A DNA stretch of 64,000 bases from Mytilus edulis (taxonomy: Eukaryota; Mollusca; Bivalvia; Mytilida; Mytilidae): positions 48,323,601-48,387,600 of the forward strand of contig NC_092356.1 of NCBI RefSeq assembly GCF_963676685.1, written 5' to 3'. The translations under genes and the position numbers were made by a program. Shown in pieces: positions 49,537 to 62,345 of this stretch (position 1 is its first letter; each line of letters starts with the position of its first letter). The notes under the pieces were generated by a model that was given only the letters and a program-made list of their open reading frames with translations, was not told where the DNA came from and did not search any database.

Positions 49537-51000
49537 AATGCACCAGTGTTAACATTCGTGATTTATTTTGTTTTTAGAGCAGCTGCCGTGCACATGATGC
49601 CCGACTTGCAGAAGTTGTTTCTAAAAACCAATCGGACTACTTAATTAAAAAATTGTACGAATAGGTTAATTTTTAAAACACATGGGGTACAAGTTAAATT
49701 GTTTACCACGTTTAAAGCAGTCCCACATTTACATTTATGTGCATTACTACCCTAAATCAGTTGTTTATACTAATAAAAGTTTCTTTAAATGTGTAGACTG
49801 TTCACATGTTATGTCAATTGCAATTGCTTGTGCAAACCTTACGTTATATATGTACCATAATTGCTTAATGCAATTTGCCGCTTAACAAAAAGAAAATGTG
49901 GACATATTTTTGGCAATTTTAATAGCGAGTTTTAAAAGAGTCAACGATCCTTAAGATTCCAAAATGACAAATTGAAGGATCCTGAATACGTTTTATAAGA
50001 ACGATATTGACACAAATGTATAGAGTTTGAAGCTGAATGTTTTGAGTTAAAAAAAAGATATTAATAAACTACTGACTTGGAGAAACAGATGATGCAATTG
50101 AATTTGTTTAAGATAAACGCTTGTGACAAGAAAATAGGGATGGTTTTATCAAAAGTACTTGTTTAAATATAAAAAAAAAATATGAATGAATAGTTTTAAT
50201 ATTAATGAATATATTATACATGTTATAATCATCAATTAACAGATGTTTATGACTACTGCAAATGTTCTTATATCTTGGAGACTGTTAGATATGTTGGAAG
50301 TAGAATTATACACATATTAATTTATGACTGTTGTCAGATAAAATAAAATCTACATTGTATACAGATCATGTTTGGCGTATGATCACGTGAAGTTATCTGT
50401 AGAATTAAATTTTAAAATGCACCATTGATACAGGTATTGCGAAACTAATGAGTGTTACTATGTTGTAAACCTGACTACTCGTGCAGAAAAACTATCCGGC
50501 TGGTTGTAACCGGCCTGTTTCTTTTGTTACTTTTGTTTTTTTTATCTGACTTGTACGACGTTTCAAGTAATAATACTTTAAGCAAGAGTAAATGTAAGTT
50601 ATAGTATAAACACTATAAACACATTTTTTGTTTTCATTTCCCTTCAACCGAGATTTTTTTTCAAGAAAAAAATCAGGAATCTAATAATTTGATAAAAAAA
50701 AAGAACCATTTCAAGTAAAGATAAATGTACACATTTAAGACTTTTTAAAATGCAACTTCGTAAAAAAAGTAATATATTAAGGAATATTTTAGTGGTAAGT
50801 AAGATAACGTTTGATTTTTATGAATAAAACGGAAAGCGGGGAGGGGGAAAGGGGGGGGGGGTGGCTAATTCATTTTAGAATACACAGGCTGTGATCTTTA
50901 TTTTTGTTGAAAAATTGCAGGATGAGCCATTCAATCCCCCCATTCCCCCTTAAAAAATATCGTAAAAATCGCGCGTTTGTTGCCAAATACATGAATTTAA
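49537..51000. other. AT-rich intergenic, no gene seen
   Basis: A G-rich patch (GGGGAGGGGGAAAGGGGG) occurs near 50839-50862. Short open stretches show no family resemblance. Confidence 0.45.
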
Positions 51001-51004
51001 TATG

Positions 51005-51125
51005 CAGTGGTGGGGGTCCCGGGGGTTGGAACAACCCTTTTTTTTTTACGATCAATGCATTTAAATGGGGACATAAAGTTGGACCCCCCTGTTTTGTTCT
51101 GGATTTAGACATGGATCCGCCACTG
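51005..51125. mobile_element. MITE of the CAGTGGCGG family, diverged copy
   Basis: Ends CAGTGGTGG and GGATCCGCCACTG; centre GATCAATGCATTTAAATGGG shared with the other copies. The flanks ATATG and ATATA suggest a decayed 5-bp duplication. Confidence 0.8.
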
Positions 51126-51706
51126 ATATACATTCGATAACAATATAAAGGTATCAAAATAATGAATTCCTGAATTAGTGAATGAAATATTTATGAAAAA
51201 AATGGATTTTGTCTTAATATTATATATATTCAGGAATATACTTTGATTTTTTTCTAAATTCATGCTCGTCTCTAGATCTGCAAGTGTTGATCGGGATTAA
51301 ACACGTGTTACTATATGATCCAAACGCAGCTTACGCCCAAAATTGATGACATAAGTTGAATGATTTTCTTCTAGATTTGCTGCTTATTTGGACGTGTATT
51401 ACATGAACACTTTTTGTTTATAGGATCAATCGTGCATTGGTGAGTTGATAGGGATTTTATCTTTTGATATTAGATTTGATTTTTATTTTCTTATTTCCTG
51501 TCTTATTTTTATTGAAATGTTCACGTCAGTAGCATCCTTTCTTTACTTTCAGCATTGTCCAAAATACTATTCATGTCCATAAATTGAAGTAAACATTTAT
51601 TGACCGAATATTTTGCTTTATAAAGGGGGCGGTATGTTCTTTTTGGAGTATATTAACTATTTACTTTTCAACGCCATCACCCAAATGTTTTTGTTTAAAT
51701 TAGCAC

Positions 51707-51825
51707 CAGGGGCGGATCCAGTCATTTTAAAAAGGGGGGTTCTAACTATATGTCCCCATTTAAATGCATTGATCGGCCAACAAAAAAGGGGGTTCCAACC
51801 CCGGACCCCCCGGGATCCGCCAATG
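51707..51825. mobile_element. MITE of the CAGTGGCGG family with AGCAC target duplication
   Basis: Ends CAGGGGCGGATCC and GGATCCGCCAATG, with AGCAC directly repeated at 51702-51706 and 51826-51830. The centre AAATGCATTGATCGGCC is the inverse of the 28532 copy's. Confidence 0.85.
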
Positions 51826-52158
51826 AGCACTATTAACGGTATTTGGAAAATCAGGAATCATTCAAAACATTAATTTGTCATCTGCTTGACCATAATAATT
51901 TTTTTCTCATAAAATTTGGGATCAAAATATGTATTTTAGGAGAAATCCATACCCCCCACTATTGAAGTTAAATGTCTAATCCCTTAGTGTTGTGAATAGT
52001 ATTTAACTGGAAATGTTTGAAAAAAGATATTGATGCTAACGTAAATAATGTGTTCAATAAAAAGACAGGAAATAAGTCGGTGAACCAAAAAGTTCAAATC
52101 TAATTGAAAGTTAAAGTGCCCATGAACTCACTGATCATGCACGAGTGATTCTATTTAT

Positions 52159-52221
52159 AAAAAGTGTCCGTGTAACAACTAAAAAGAGTCCGTGTATCGT
52201 CTAAAAAGAGTCCGTGTAATT
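52159..52221. repeat. 22-bp tandem repeat, three copies
   Basis: AAAAAGAGTCCGTGTATCGTCT-type units start at 52159, 52181 and 52203. Confidence 0.9.
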
Positions 52222-52249
52222 AATAGTTATCCCATCAGGACGCGGTGTG

Positions 52250-55200
52250 TCAGTGTAAAAGAGGGACGAAAGATACAAAAGGGACAGTCAAACTCATAAA
52301 TCTAAAACAAACTGACAACGCCATGGCTAAAAATGAAAAAGACAAACAGAAAAACAATAGTACACATGACACAACATAGAAAACTAAAGAATCAACAACA
52401 CGAACCCCACCAAAAACTAGGGGTGATCTCAGGTGCTCCGGAAGGGTAAGCAGATCCTGCTCCACATGTGGCACCCGTCGTGTTGCTTATGTGATTACAA
52501 ATCCGGTAAATAGTCTAATTCGGTAGGTCACATTCATGAAAGGGAAGGGGATTGTAGTTACGACGTAAGGAACATATCCGATATCATTTGTGAAACGGTT
52601 ATTCCATAACGGTCAACCAACTCGTGATGGCGTCCGTAAAATTTACCAAGGGATGATTTCAATTTCACCATTTGGAACTCTTGGTTTAATAGCTTCCTTG
52701 TGAGTAGTAACCCTCTATCAAGAAAATCATGATAGGAAATGCAAGCACGGGAATATCGTATCAATTGGGAGATATATACCCCGTATGCAGGTGCTGCTGG
52801 AATGTTGCTACTTAGAAATGGAAAGTTCACAATTGGAAAGCTGAAATCATCTCTTTTGTCGTAAAGTTTTGTTTTCAACCGACCCTCATTGTCAATTTCT
52901 AGATGTAAGTCAAGATATGAAGCCGACTTAACTGTATCTGTAGTATCCTTTATCTCCAGTTCGATGGGATAGATGCGTTCCACTTAGTCACCAAATTTTG
53001 AATTGTTTAGTGAAAGAACGTCATCTATATAGCGGAAAGTAGAGTTAAAGGATATTGCTAACTTCTTATCTTTCTTCCTAAAAAGTTCCTGCATGAAGTC
53101 AGCCTCATAATAATAAAGAAACAAGTCGGCAAGTAGAGGGGCACAGTTTGTTCCCATTGGGATGCCGACAGTCTGTTGAAAAACACGTCCTCCGAACGTT
53201 ACAAATATGTTGTCAATCAAGAAATCAAGCATCTTGATAATATCGGTTTCAGAGAATTTTTTGTTTGAATCAGAGTGATTCTTTACAAAGTATGATATCC
53301 CTCCCTAAGACAAGATGCTTGTATCTACGTTGGCCATTCTTTTTTATGAAGCAACGTAATACCAACTCTTTCAATTTGTCTTTTAGTTTGGAATGTGGAA
53401 TACTTGTGTAAAGAGTAGAAAAGTCAAATGTTTTAATACTGTTACAAGATGAAAGAGAGCATGATTTTTCTACCCTGTATACCACATTGCCTCACATTCT
53501 CATTAAGAAAAAATTCACACACCTAATTAAATGGGCATTCAAAAAATCAGAATGTGAATATATATGTTCAAACTCTTTTAGGTCTTTTTTTAGTAGCAAT
53601 AAACAAAAAACTATGTTAATTGGACATGCTTTGATACTATATATGCCCTTGAATTTTTACTTGACAACATTTTTGTTCGCTTTGGGGATTCCGTATATCG
53701 TCAGATTATCGGAATTCCAATGGGGACTAACTGTGCACCACTTATTGCGGACCTGTTTTTGTATTGTTATGAGTTACAATTATGACAAAAATAAGCAAAG
53801 ACCCATCGAAACAACATCTGATAAACAAATTTGATAATACTTTTAGATATTTGGATGATATTTTGGCTCTCAATAATGATGACTTCAGTATGTATATTAA
53901 TGAAATTTATCCTGTTGAACTCACTTTAAATAAAGCTAATACTAACAATGACCACTGCCCTTTTCTCGATCTTGATATCTATATCACTAATGGAAAGCTG
54001 ACTACTAAAATTTATGATAAAAGGGATGATTTTTCATTTCCTATCGTTAATTATCCGTTTTTAGATGGTGACGTTCCCTTGTCACCATCTTACGGTGTTT
54101 ATATATCTCAACTTGTACGATTCGCTCGTGTATGTAACAATGTTTTAGATTTTAACGAGAGAAATTTATGTATTACTGAAAAATTATTACACCAGGGTTT
54201 TCGATATCACAAACTAGTCAAAACATTTACTAAATTTTATCATCGGTATAAAGACATCATTCGTAAATATAGCTCAACATGCAGACTTCTAATACGTTCA
54301 GGTATTTCACATCCAATTTTTTATGGAAATATTCTTTATAAAGCACAAAGGTGTCAGTATTCACCTCAGAAACTTACAAAACCTTTGAATAGACTTATTA
54401 AGAAGGGATATAATTACGATACTGTTGTCAAGTCATTAAAGATTGCATATTTGTTAATATTGAGTCACTGATAAGGTCTTTGCATCGGAACTAAACACAT
54501 TTATTCTAAAAACAGTTGTTGGCATGAGACGGGTTATGTTCTTCTCATATATGTTATGATGGTATGATACTAAACCCCTAACGGGAAGGATTGTGCCTGA
54601 TGTTCATATGATGAAATCATAACCTTTCAGTCAGTTTAATTGAAGTCTGGAGCTGACATGTCAGTTAACTGCTAGTAGTCTGTTGTTATTTATGTATTAT
54701 TGTCATTTTGTTTATTTTCTTTGGTTACATCTTATGACATCAGACTCGGACTTCTCTTGAACTGAATTTTAATGTGCGTATTGTTGTGCGTTTACTTTTC
54801 TACATTGGTTAGAGGTATAGGGGGAGGGTTGAGATCTCACAAACATGTTTAACCCCGCCGCATTTTTGCGCCTGTCCCAAGTCAGGAGCCTCTGGCCTTT
54901 GTTAGTCTTGTATTATTTTAATTTTAGTTTCTTCTGTACAATTTGGAAATTAGTATGGCGTTCATTATCACTGGACTAGTATATATTTGTTTAGGGGCCA
55001 GCTGAAGGACGCCTCCGGGTGCGGGAATTTCTCGCTACATTGAAGACCTGTTGGTGACCCTCTGCTGTTGTTTTTTATTTGGTCGGGTTGTTGTCTCTTT
55101 GACACATTCCCAATTTCCATTCTCAATTTTATTAGATTGTATGTACTCTAAAAGATCTTTGGAAGTTTTAAGTATTCACATCTGATTCACGCCACCTCTA

Positions 55201-55960
55201 GAATAGGCAGTTTCACAATAACTTTGAAGCCCGTCTTTGATTGCTGATAAAAATGATGTTAATAATTTAGAAAGAGGTTTCGTGGAGCACTTGAAAGACC
55301 CAGCAATATACCGTTGTTTGTAAGGACACTTATGTAGTTTAGGTATCCAATACAGTGATGGAAGATCCAGTTATTCATCTTTGGTTGAAATACCAAAGGA
55401 ACAAAGAACAGACCTATGATTATCCAGGATTTCCTCTTTGGTAAGTGTCGTGAGGGTGTATGTTGAGTTTCCAAGTGAATTGTCTTTACCTAATTCGTTT
55501 ATCAAGCAATTAATGTAGTGACTTTTACAGACAAAAACGATGTTATTTGGGGCTTTGTCTGCGGGGACAACAACATATTTATCATGGAGGTCGGATAAGT
55601 GTTTAGCAACATTTTGGTCTTTAAAGATTGACGTAGCATGGGCATTGATGGACCCATTCAGTTTCTTGATTCTGATTTGTATTAACGACCTCACTTCCTT
55701 AATCCATTCGGATAGAGTGTCTACGTCTTCCTTTTCACGTTTAGCCCATTGCCTGGCATAATCCTCGACTGAGTCCATCAAAATTTTAAAGTTGTATTTC
55801 CAATTTTAAGTTTTATACTGGATTTGACATTCCCGCCAAAATATTACAGAACAAAGGAAAGCATGCATAACAAAGAAACTTAAACTGGGGTGATCTGGTA
55901 GGGGCGATCCGGCTCAGATCGTCCCTGTTAGAACAAAGGAGCTGGGATGTAACACCCGTT
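52250..55960 (-). pseudogene. Penelope-like retroelement, minus strand, split by a second element
   Basis: Read on the minus strand, the protein starts near 55830 (FWRECQIQYKT) and runs through MDSVEDYARQW, LHDKYVVVPADKAPNNIVF and LYWIPKLHKCPYKQRYIAG to LLEYIQS at about 55139. It is interrupted by 53467-55134 and resumes with SLSSCNSIKTFDFSTLYTSI (RT motif A), VGIPMGTNCAPLLADLFLYY (motif B) and FRYIDDVLSLNN (catalytic YIDD). It closes with YDKRDDFSFPIVNFPF and a TAA near 52558. Damage includes stops after TKDE, after GVNQM and after KFGD, plus a frameshift before SYFVKNHSDS. No GIY-YIG endonuclease was recognised. Related sequence (GGGGTGATCT...CACCCGT) near both 52410-52480 and 55887-55957 may be the pseudo-LTRs typical of Penelope-like elements (inference). 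Confidence 0.85.
53467..55134 (+). pseudogene. nested 5'-truncated Penelope-like element, plus strand
   Basis: It starts inside motif A (TLYTTLPHILIKKKFTHLIK) and, after shifts near 53630 and 53780, gives IGIPMGTNCAPLIADLFLYC (motif B). A 229-codon open stretch (53782-54471) follows with FRYLDDILALNNDD (catalytic YLDD), LDLDIYITNGKL and PSYGVYISQLVRFARVCNN. A 660-bp 3' UTR ends CCCAATTTCCATTCTCAATT. The element is flanked by GATT at 53463-53466 and 55135-55138 and breaks the minus-strand element exactly between EYIQS and SLSSCNS. The truncated copy at 40258-40893 belongs to the same subfamily. Confidence 0.88.
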
Positions 55961-57010
55961 AATGTACTGTTTTACTATAGCTCTGCAGGGGGCAAAGTCG
56001 TACAAGTAATTGTGTGTAGATTTTTGCACAAGTCAATTCTAAGCACTGTTTGAATTTAGTTGTTTTTAGAAATGTGTTTACTGTACTAGCTGCCGTTGAA
56101 TTTCCGTTTAATGCTCGGTTATTTGATTTATTAATTGGGAGAGTTCTTTACGTTTACTCCGTGTTTAATATACAACCTATTGCAATTCCCCGTTTAGTAC
56201 GAACAACATTTACACATAGTCTCTTAGATTCTAAAACGCAACGAAATTATAACCGGCAATGCAATTAATAAACTATATATCGAGTTAGCACACCGATGTC
56301 ACCAATTTGAACAAGTTGCAAGTTGGTGGTAAAATGCTATCATAATTGCACCATAAATAGTCCGTGACAATTAAGTATTCCTTTTGCCACGCCAAACAAC
56401 CATTTTTGTTTCAAGCTGTGCTATTCAATCATTACATAACTACATTACAATGAAACGTTGTTTTCTCATTAATTCATGAATTAAAGCTTATAAGAGGACC
56501 AATAATTAAAAATAAATTAATGTAGTGCCAAACATGATTGTAAAATTAAACAAATATTAAACGAGACTCTCCTCGGTTAGAGTCGAAGTTTGAATGTGAT
56601 TCTATGAGTCATTTATTAAATGAAATAGTGTTTGCGCATGACTGACTTGTCAACTTTGAAGAAGGTTTTTGTCATTTTGAATATAGCAATAACTGATTCA
56701 ACTTAGTAATGGTTCCTGTAAATATAATGTACCAGTGTTGCATAATAAATTAAACAATACCCTCCAGTAAACTAATCCTAGTCATGTAGGGCGGGTGTGT
56801 GTCATTTAATCCCTTCAGTGATTCTATGGCTCATAGAATGACAATCAAACTTAGACTCTTACCAAAGAGAATCTCGTTTAATTGTTTGCTCTTATTATAT
56901 CTTATCACTTCCGAAAAAACCTGAATGTCCACTTACAATACTCCTTCATCTTCAGATTACTGCTAAACTACTGACACAAATACATTCTATGCAACTATTT
57001 TCTTGTCATA
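55961..57010. other. intergenic, contains an inverted-repeat element
   Basis: No gene. The only structure seen is the inverted-repeat element at 56547-56888. Confidence 0.5.
56547..56888. mobile_element. 342-bp inverted-repeat element
   Basis: The left arm from ACAAATATTAAACGAGACTC through TGTGATTCTATGAG is matched inversely by the right arm CTCATAGAATGACAATCAAAC to TCTCGTTTAATTGTTTG. The arms are about 65 bp with a moderate number of differences. Noncoding. Confidence 0.75.
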
Positions 57011-57014
57011 AAAT

Positions 57015-57120
57015 TTATATGAAGAGGAGATGTGATTGCCAATGAGACATCTCTCCACAATAGAATGAATGACACAGAAATTAACAACTATATGTCACAA
57101 TACAGCCTTCAACAATGAGC
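57015..57120 (+). repeat. dispersed GAGACATCTCTCC repeat
   Basis: GAAGAGGAGATGTGATTGCC, AATGAGACATCTCTCC and CACAATACAGCCTTCAAC are a diverged relative of 10040-10190. Confidence 0.6.
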
Positions 57121-57179
57121 AAAACCTATACCGCATAGTCAGCTATAAAAGGTTCCAACATGACAAATGTAAAACATCA

Positions 57180-60130
57180 AACAAGAAAACAAACAGCCTA
57201 ATTCATGTACATGGTGTACAAAATAAAGAATGTTTTTTCATTTGTTCATGCTGCTTTGTCATAATTTCTGGAATAGGGACTGCCTTCAACTTTGCGCAGA
57301 ATTTCGTTTCTGCACGCACAATGTGAGCATCATAACTATGTTTATCTTTGCCAGATCTAAGCAAAACAGTTTTAGTCCATCTTGCAATTGCATCTTAAGT
57401 AACATATTGGTGTGGCTATTTCAACAACAAACTTTGATTTCAACTCATTTACTTTATTAACATTTCAAAGATGAGTCGAATTGGTTCTTGTTGCTTTTGT
57501 TATAGACAATAATAGTGCATTGACTTGACATATCAACGATATAAGGATGAGGCTTAGAAACGGGGAAATGCGAGGCTGTGCCGAGCTATTTCCCCGTTTC
57601 GTGCCGAATCCTTATATCGTTGATATGTCAAGTCAATGCACTATTATTGTCTTTATACTGCAATCTAAAAAAACATTTGCAATTGTTGTTTAATGCGTTA
57701 AGGTTATTTTTTTTTAATTTAAATATTGGGGGAAATACCCTTTAAAAAGGCCTCACGTCATGCTCGCGGAGAAATATACAACGCAATGAAATTTACATTT
57801 ACCTGTTGAAACAAACACTCGATGGTGAACGAAATCGTTTGAGTATGGACTTAAATATCAACCATAAGCATAAAACATAATGATTTATAGGTTGCAAACA
57901 AACAATATTAACAAATTAAATATGTTTTTCCAATAATTCCAAAAGAAACAATGTTGAGTCGTTCCACGCATCGTTGTATGCATTTGAAACAAGAACAGGT
58001 TGAAGAGGTCGTATGAATAATTCAATATTATTTCGGCAATTTCTATTTAAATATTCATGAGGAAAAGTGATATCGGGTCAGTGACTGTATATGACATAGA
58101 AATATACAGTCAACGCATTTTGACTGCTCAAATAGAACGAGTGCAGTATAAAATGCAATAAACATACATAGTTTTGATGTTGAATCATTAAAACTAATGC
58201 ATTTTACCGGATACACGTGTTTTGCAAATAGAATAAGACTTTAGTAACCTGTTAAATGTGTGCATACTTGATAATATAGGGCTTAAACTATATACTCCTT
58301 TTTTGTTTCGAATCATTATGGATGCGAACCTACTAAGTTTTCTTCGCCTTTAAATCCAAATGCTGACAGAGATCCTATAGCAGTATTAGGAGAACTATAT
58401 ACAAGGCCTGCGTCGAATATGCTGTTTAAAATCATAAAAAATTGTCTACAGTTAGTTGATACAAATTAATATGTTTTTCACTACAGTAGTGAAACCATCT
58501 TTTTGTGAACGTCTGATATTGTTTTAAGTGCCACGTTTCCATGATGACATGGTACTATTAACTTTTTGTTCAGAAAGCCCTCGTTTTCGATATAGTATCT
58601 GACACGTGACAAACAAACATAATTACCGTTCTCCGACTTGGATCTTCCGTGTCGTGATGAGGCGTTGTTATTATTTTTTTTGTTTGAATTATTAAGGGAT
58701 TGTCTACTTGCAGTTCCATCAACCTGGTGAACCAAGGTTGCGTGGGTCGGAGAGGTGCTTTCATTATTCCTTTTGCCTTTTCCGTCTTTATTTTACGTAA
58801 ACAAGAACCCAGTAGACTGAAAGAAGGAAACATGTATACATAATTACAATGTTTCCAATTTAAAGAAAATACATCTTTTAATGACGCAAGAGGATCCAAA
58901 AACAATGTTCCTCAATTTCAATTCAGTTTAATCATTATAAATACGGAATATTATTTTATCAGCCTCTGTGTTCAATTTTCCTGGAATATGGGTACATGAC
59001 AACCAGATCCTATTTTCAATACACCATAACCATAAAGTTCTACTTATTTCATTACAATGTAATGATTTGGCTCTTCCCATATTATTATCGTATGCAACGG
59101 CCATTGTGTTGTCTGTTAAAATTTCAACATTTTTATGTTCTCTTTTTTCTTTGAATGATTGCAAAGCAAATTCAATAACTGAAATTTCTAAATAATTTAT
59201 AGTGTTTTCTCTTTATTTTTCTGTCCATTGCCCATCTATCCTTTTTTTAATCAAAAATAGCGCCCAAACCTAACCCAGAGGCATAAGTCTCAATTATGAA
59301 ACCAGATTTTACCCTAGAAATTTTTCTTTGTTGTGTAAATATATTTGAAGACCACCAAGTTAACTCTTATTTCATTAAATATGTTATAGATATATTGTAA
59401 TCAAAATTTCCATTTGAGTTTTTAAGAGCGTTAGTTTTCGCCTTTTCTTAATAATTTCTGTAACGTAATTTACCAATATCTACTTAAGAAAAACTTGAAA
59501 CTATCAACCCAATCACTTTAGCCACATTTCTAATATATGTTTTTGCTTTCTTTTGCAGTGCGTTCTTTTTTTGTGGCAAAGTAACAACCATTTCTTCAGA
59601 GGCTTTAATATTTACTAAAAATGTAATCTTTTTTAATGTTTCAAATACTAATGTTTAAGACTGAATCACAAAAACCCGTTAATGAAATTGTTTCTGAAAC
59701 ATTATCTTTACATACTTTTTGTGTATCAGCACATAGTAGGTTATCATCAATATAGCAATCATTAGAGAAATCTAAAATTCTCAACCGGAAATAAACAGGT
59801 TTTATATTTTTTGTGAAATATCATGGTGCTGCAGCATGTCTATTAGTTCAGCAGGTTAATTGAAATATTTGATCGTCACCTAAAAATCTCAAGTATTTTG
59901 ATGGTTTTGTGCTACAGGCACACTATACTATGCATGTCTCAAATCGACACTAGCCTTGTACATGTTATCAATCCTTAGTTTGAGTGCATTTAAAAAGTGT
60001 CCATTTTAAAATAATTGTATGGAACAAATTGATTTTGTTTTCTATTTGTTTATCATTCTATGTCCCAAATTGAGTGTGGGTCTTAAACATATAGGTGATA
60101 TGACGAACCTCTGCAAGTACTTTAAATTCT
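57180..60130 (-). pseudogene. decayed DIRS-like retrotransposon (RT, RNase H, tyrosine recombinase)
   Basis: DIRS elements encode reverse transcriptase, RNase H and a tyrosine recombinase in that order, and all three remain here on the minus strand. RT (60130-59650) includes DLRHA*YSVPVAQNHQ and CYIDDNLLCADTQKVC (YIDD). RNase H (about 59200-58560) includes NVEILTDNTMAVAYDNNMG, ENRIWLSCTHIPGKLNTEAD and a frame-shifted SLNWKHCNYVYMFPSFSLLG with APLRPTQPWF. The recombinase N-part (58480-58315) includes YSSPNTAIGSLSAFGF and LVGSHP. Its C-part (57455-57180) is PHQYVT*DAIARWTKTVLL and YDAHIVRAETKFCAKLKAVP, keeping the HxxR catalytic box. Many stops and shifts make it dead. A hairpin element sits inside it at 57504-57652. 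Its terminal repeats were not identified. Confidence 0.8.
57504..57652. mobile_element. 149-bp near-perfect hairpin element with GAGGC...GCCGAG loop
   Basis: The arms begin AGACAATAATAGTGCATTGA and are perfect for 45 bp. After a short mismatch, GAAACGGGGAAAT again pairs. The loop is GCGAGGCTGTGCCGAG. TTAT is repeated on each side (57500-57503 and 57653-57656). Noncoding. Confidence 0.88.
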
Positions 60131-61760
60131 AATGTTGTTTGTAATTATTTTTGTTTAAGGGGATAATTCGCGATTTTTCACTTTTCATCTTATTATGTTC
60201 ATAATACCATAAAAACACATATTTACCAAGTTTTATTTTGATATGAAAACTAATAAAGAAGAAAATTGGAAATTATTAATTTTATTTCTTGAAACTTTCT
60301 GACTTATGTGACGTAGTTTAAGTCTTTTTGCATGCCGGGAGTGAAATTAATCTCATTTAAGTCTTGTTCGTTAACCATTTGATAACGTGATTTAAAGTGC
60401 ATCGATGACTTTTGGTGTAGCTATTAACCAACGAAAAATAAGCGAAAGCCATGCAACTTTCAAAAATAAGATCGTGTGGATTTTTTTAAACGAATTTTAA
60501 TAATAAAAGTAAATCATACTGTAGAACATTTTAATGATTTTTTTCTACAAATACTTTAAACAAACATATGAAACTGACATGATCGATAGTGTATTAAAAA
60601 TATATGTTTGTATTCTGACCTTTTTGCTTCATTCCAGCAAAAAAATTCACTTGCTTGTACGGTGGAAATAAAATGTGTATTGTTTTGTGACACTTAGTGA
60701 ATGTTGAATGCGTAGTTAAACTCAAGGTAATTAAAAGATTAGCATTATGTAATTCTAATCTTTTGATCTTCGTTCAGTGAAATCTAGGCGTCATGGTTCA
60801 CTGGCATTTCAGGTGGGAACAACATTTCGTATCAGAATGGTAAACGAGAGTGACTGAGTCAGTCATAGTTTTAGACACAGAAATGTAAAAAAAGAGAATT
60901 AAAATTAATTCACGGGAATAATAAGGTCGCACAATAACTGGATTGCTGTTGTATATTTTTATATTTTGCATAAGATCACTTTTAAATGAATTATGACTTC
61001 TGATTACTTTTGTAACGATAAAATACTGAATTATTTTAATTGAATAAATTTATTATAAATAAAAATAGCCTTCTAAACACGAGTGTATGAACTAAAAATT
61101 GTACTATTTTAAATTAGAATCGGCAACCTTAAATATTTCAAACAGATCACTTACAATTGAAATTATATAAATTTGTCCATCCAAAGCGATCTTTATTTAC
61201 TTATTTAGGAATAAATGTTCTCATCAAAATATTTAAATATCACAACGCATCAATACTTCAGCTATATGAAAAAAAAAGATGTTTTAAAAAATTTAGGAAA
61301 TTAAAGGATCTTCTTGGAATGGAATCGAAAAGATATTCTTTTCAAGTGTGAAAAACATCAACAAAATTTATGCATAATCGGGAATGTCCTTATTAAAAAA
61401 GTCTTCGTCTCACAACGTATAATACTTTAGATATTTGACCAACGATGTTTAAAAAAAAAAAACAGAACGAATTTTAAGTCTGTTTTAACTGGCAAGAATA
61501 CCCCTAAAGCGGACAAGCAGTTTATTCTTTAAATTGCTGTCATTGAATATCAAGAAAGAAAATAAATCCCGAAATTAATTTGAAACTTTGATACTCTATA
61601 GTTTTCCCTGGAAAATATTCACATCCCTTGGAGATCATTGTGTACGCCCAGTTGCGTATGTATTACATGCATGTCGGAACAATTGTGATAATGACGAATT
61701 TCTTCCTTTATTCGAGAACAATCTAATTGATACATAAATCTGTGATTTTACTATGTCCAT
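60131..61760. other. intergenic, no gene seen
   Basis: AT-rich. Only short open stretches without family resemblance. Confidence 0.45.
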
Positions 61761-62205
61761 AACTTCGATGAGCCAAAGCAAGTTATATATCGACCTGTAT
61801 TTAAATTAAATTGGCTCTCTTCTTCTTTTTCTTCTTCTTCTTCTTTTGGTATACAATAGTCTATTACATACTGTTGGCATACGTGGACTAGTCTATTTAC
61901 AAAACTTTTACTCCAATTTACACAAAATGTATGTTTCTTTCTTATGTTCAATGTATACATGTATATATTTCAATTTGTGCTATAGTTCCGTAACTTATTA
62001 TCCAGGCGTATAAACGAATGGTCGACAAGTGCGTAATTTTTTTTAAATTAATATTTCTGGTATGTTCCAATTTGTCCTTCACTATTGACAACGAGTATAT
62101 AATTACATAACCAAATTTACCCTTGGAAAAAATATGTATATAGATTTTTATTTCATCAAATCTTGGTTTTTTTTTGTATTATTTATATTTCTATAAATAA
62201 TATTA

Positions 62206-62345
62206 GTTATCTTGGTGTAATCAGGGGTGTACAGAATTTTACACCTTTGTTGAAAATTCATACACCCTGAGGCGCAGCCGAATGGGTGTATGAATTTTCA
62301 ACAACGGTGTAAAATTCCGTACACCCCTGATTACACCAAGATAAC
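62206..62345. mobile_element. 140-bp near-perfect hairpin, first copy
   Basis: The arms GTTATCTTGGTGTAATCAGG ... CATACACCC are about 62 bp and inverse with only two mismatches. The loop is TGAGGCGCAGCCGAAT. It looks like the hairpin at 57504-57652 in size and loop motif, though the arms differ. Confidence 0.88.

Noticed and set aside
57504-57652. Hairpin as a microRNA precursor
   Set aside because: The arms pair over more than 60 bp almost perfectly and have flanking TTAT repeats, which fits a foldback element better than a miRNA gene.
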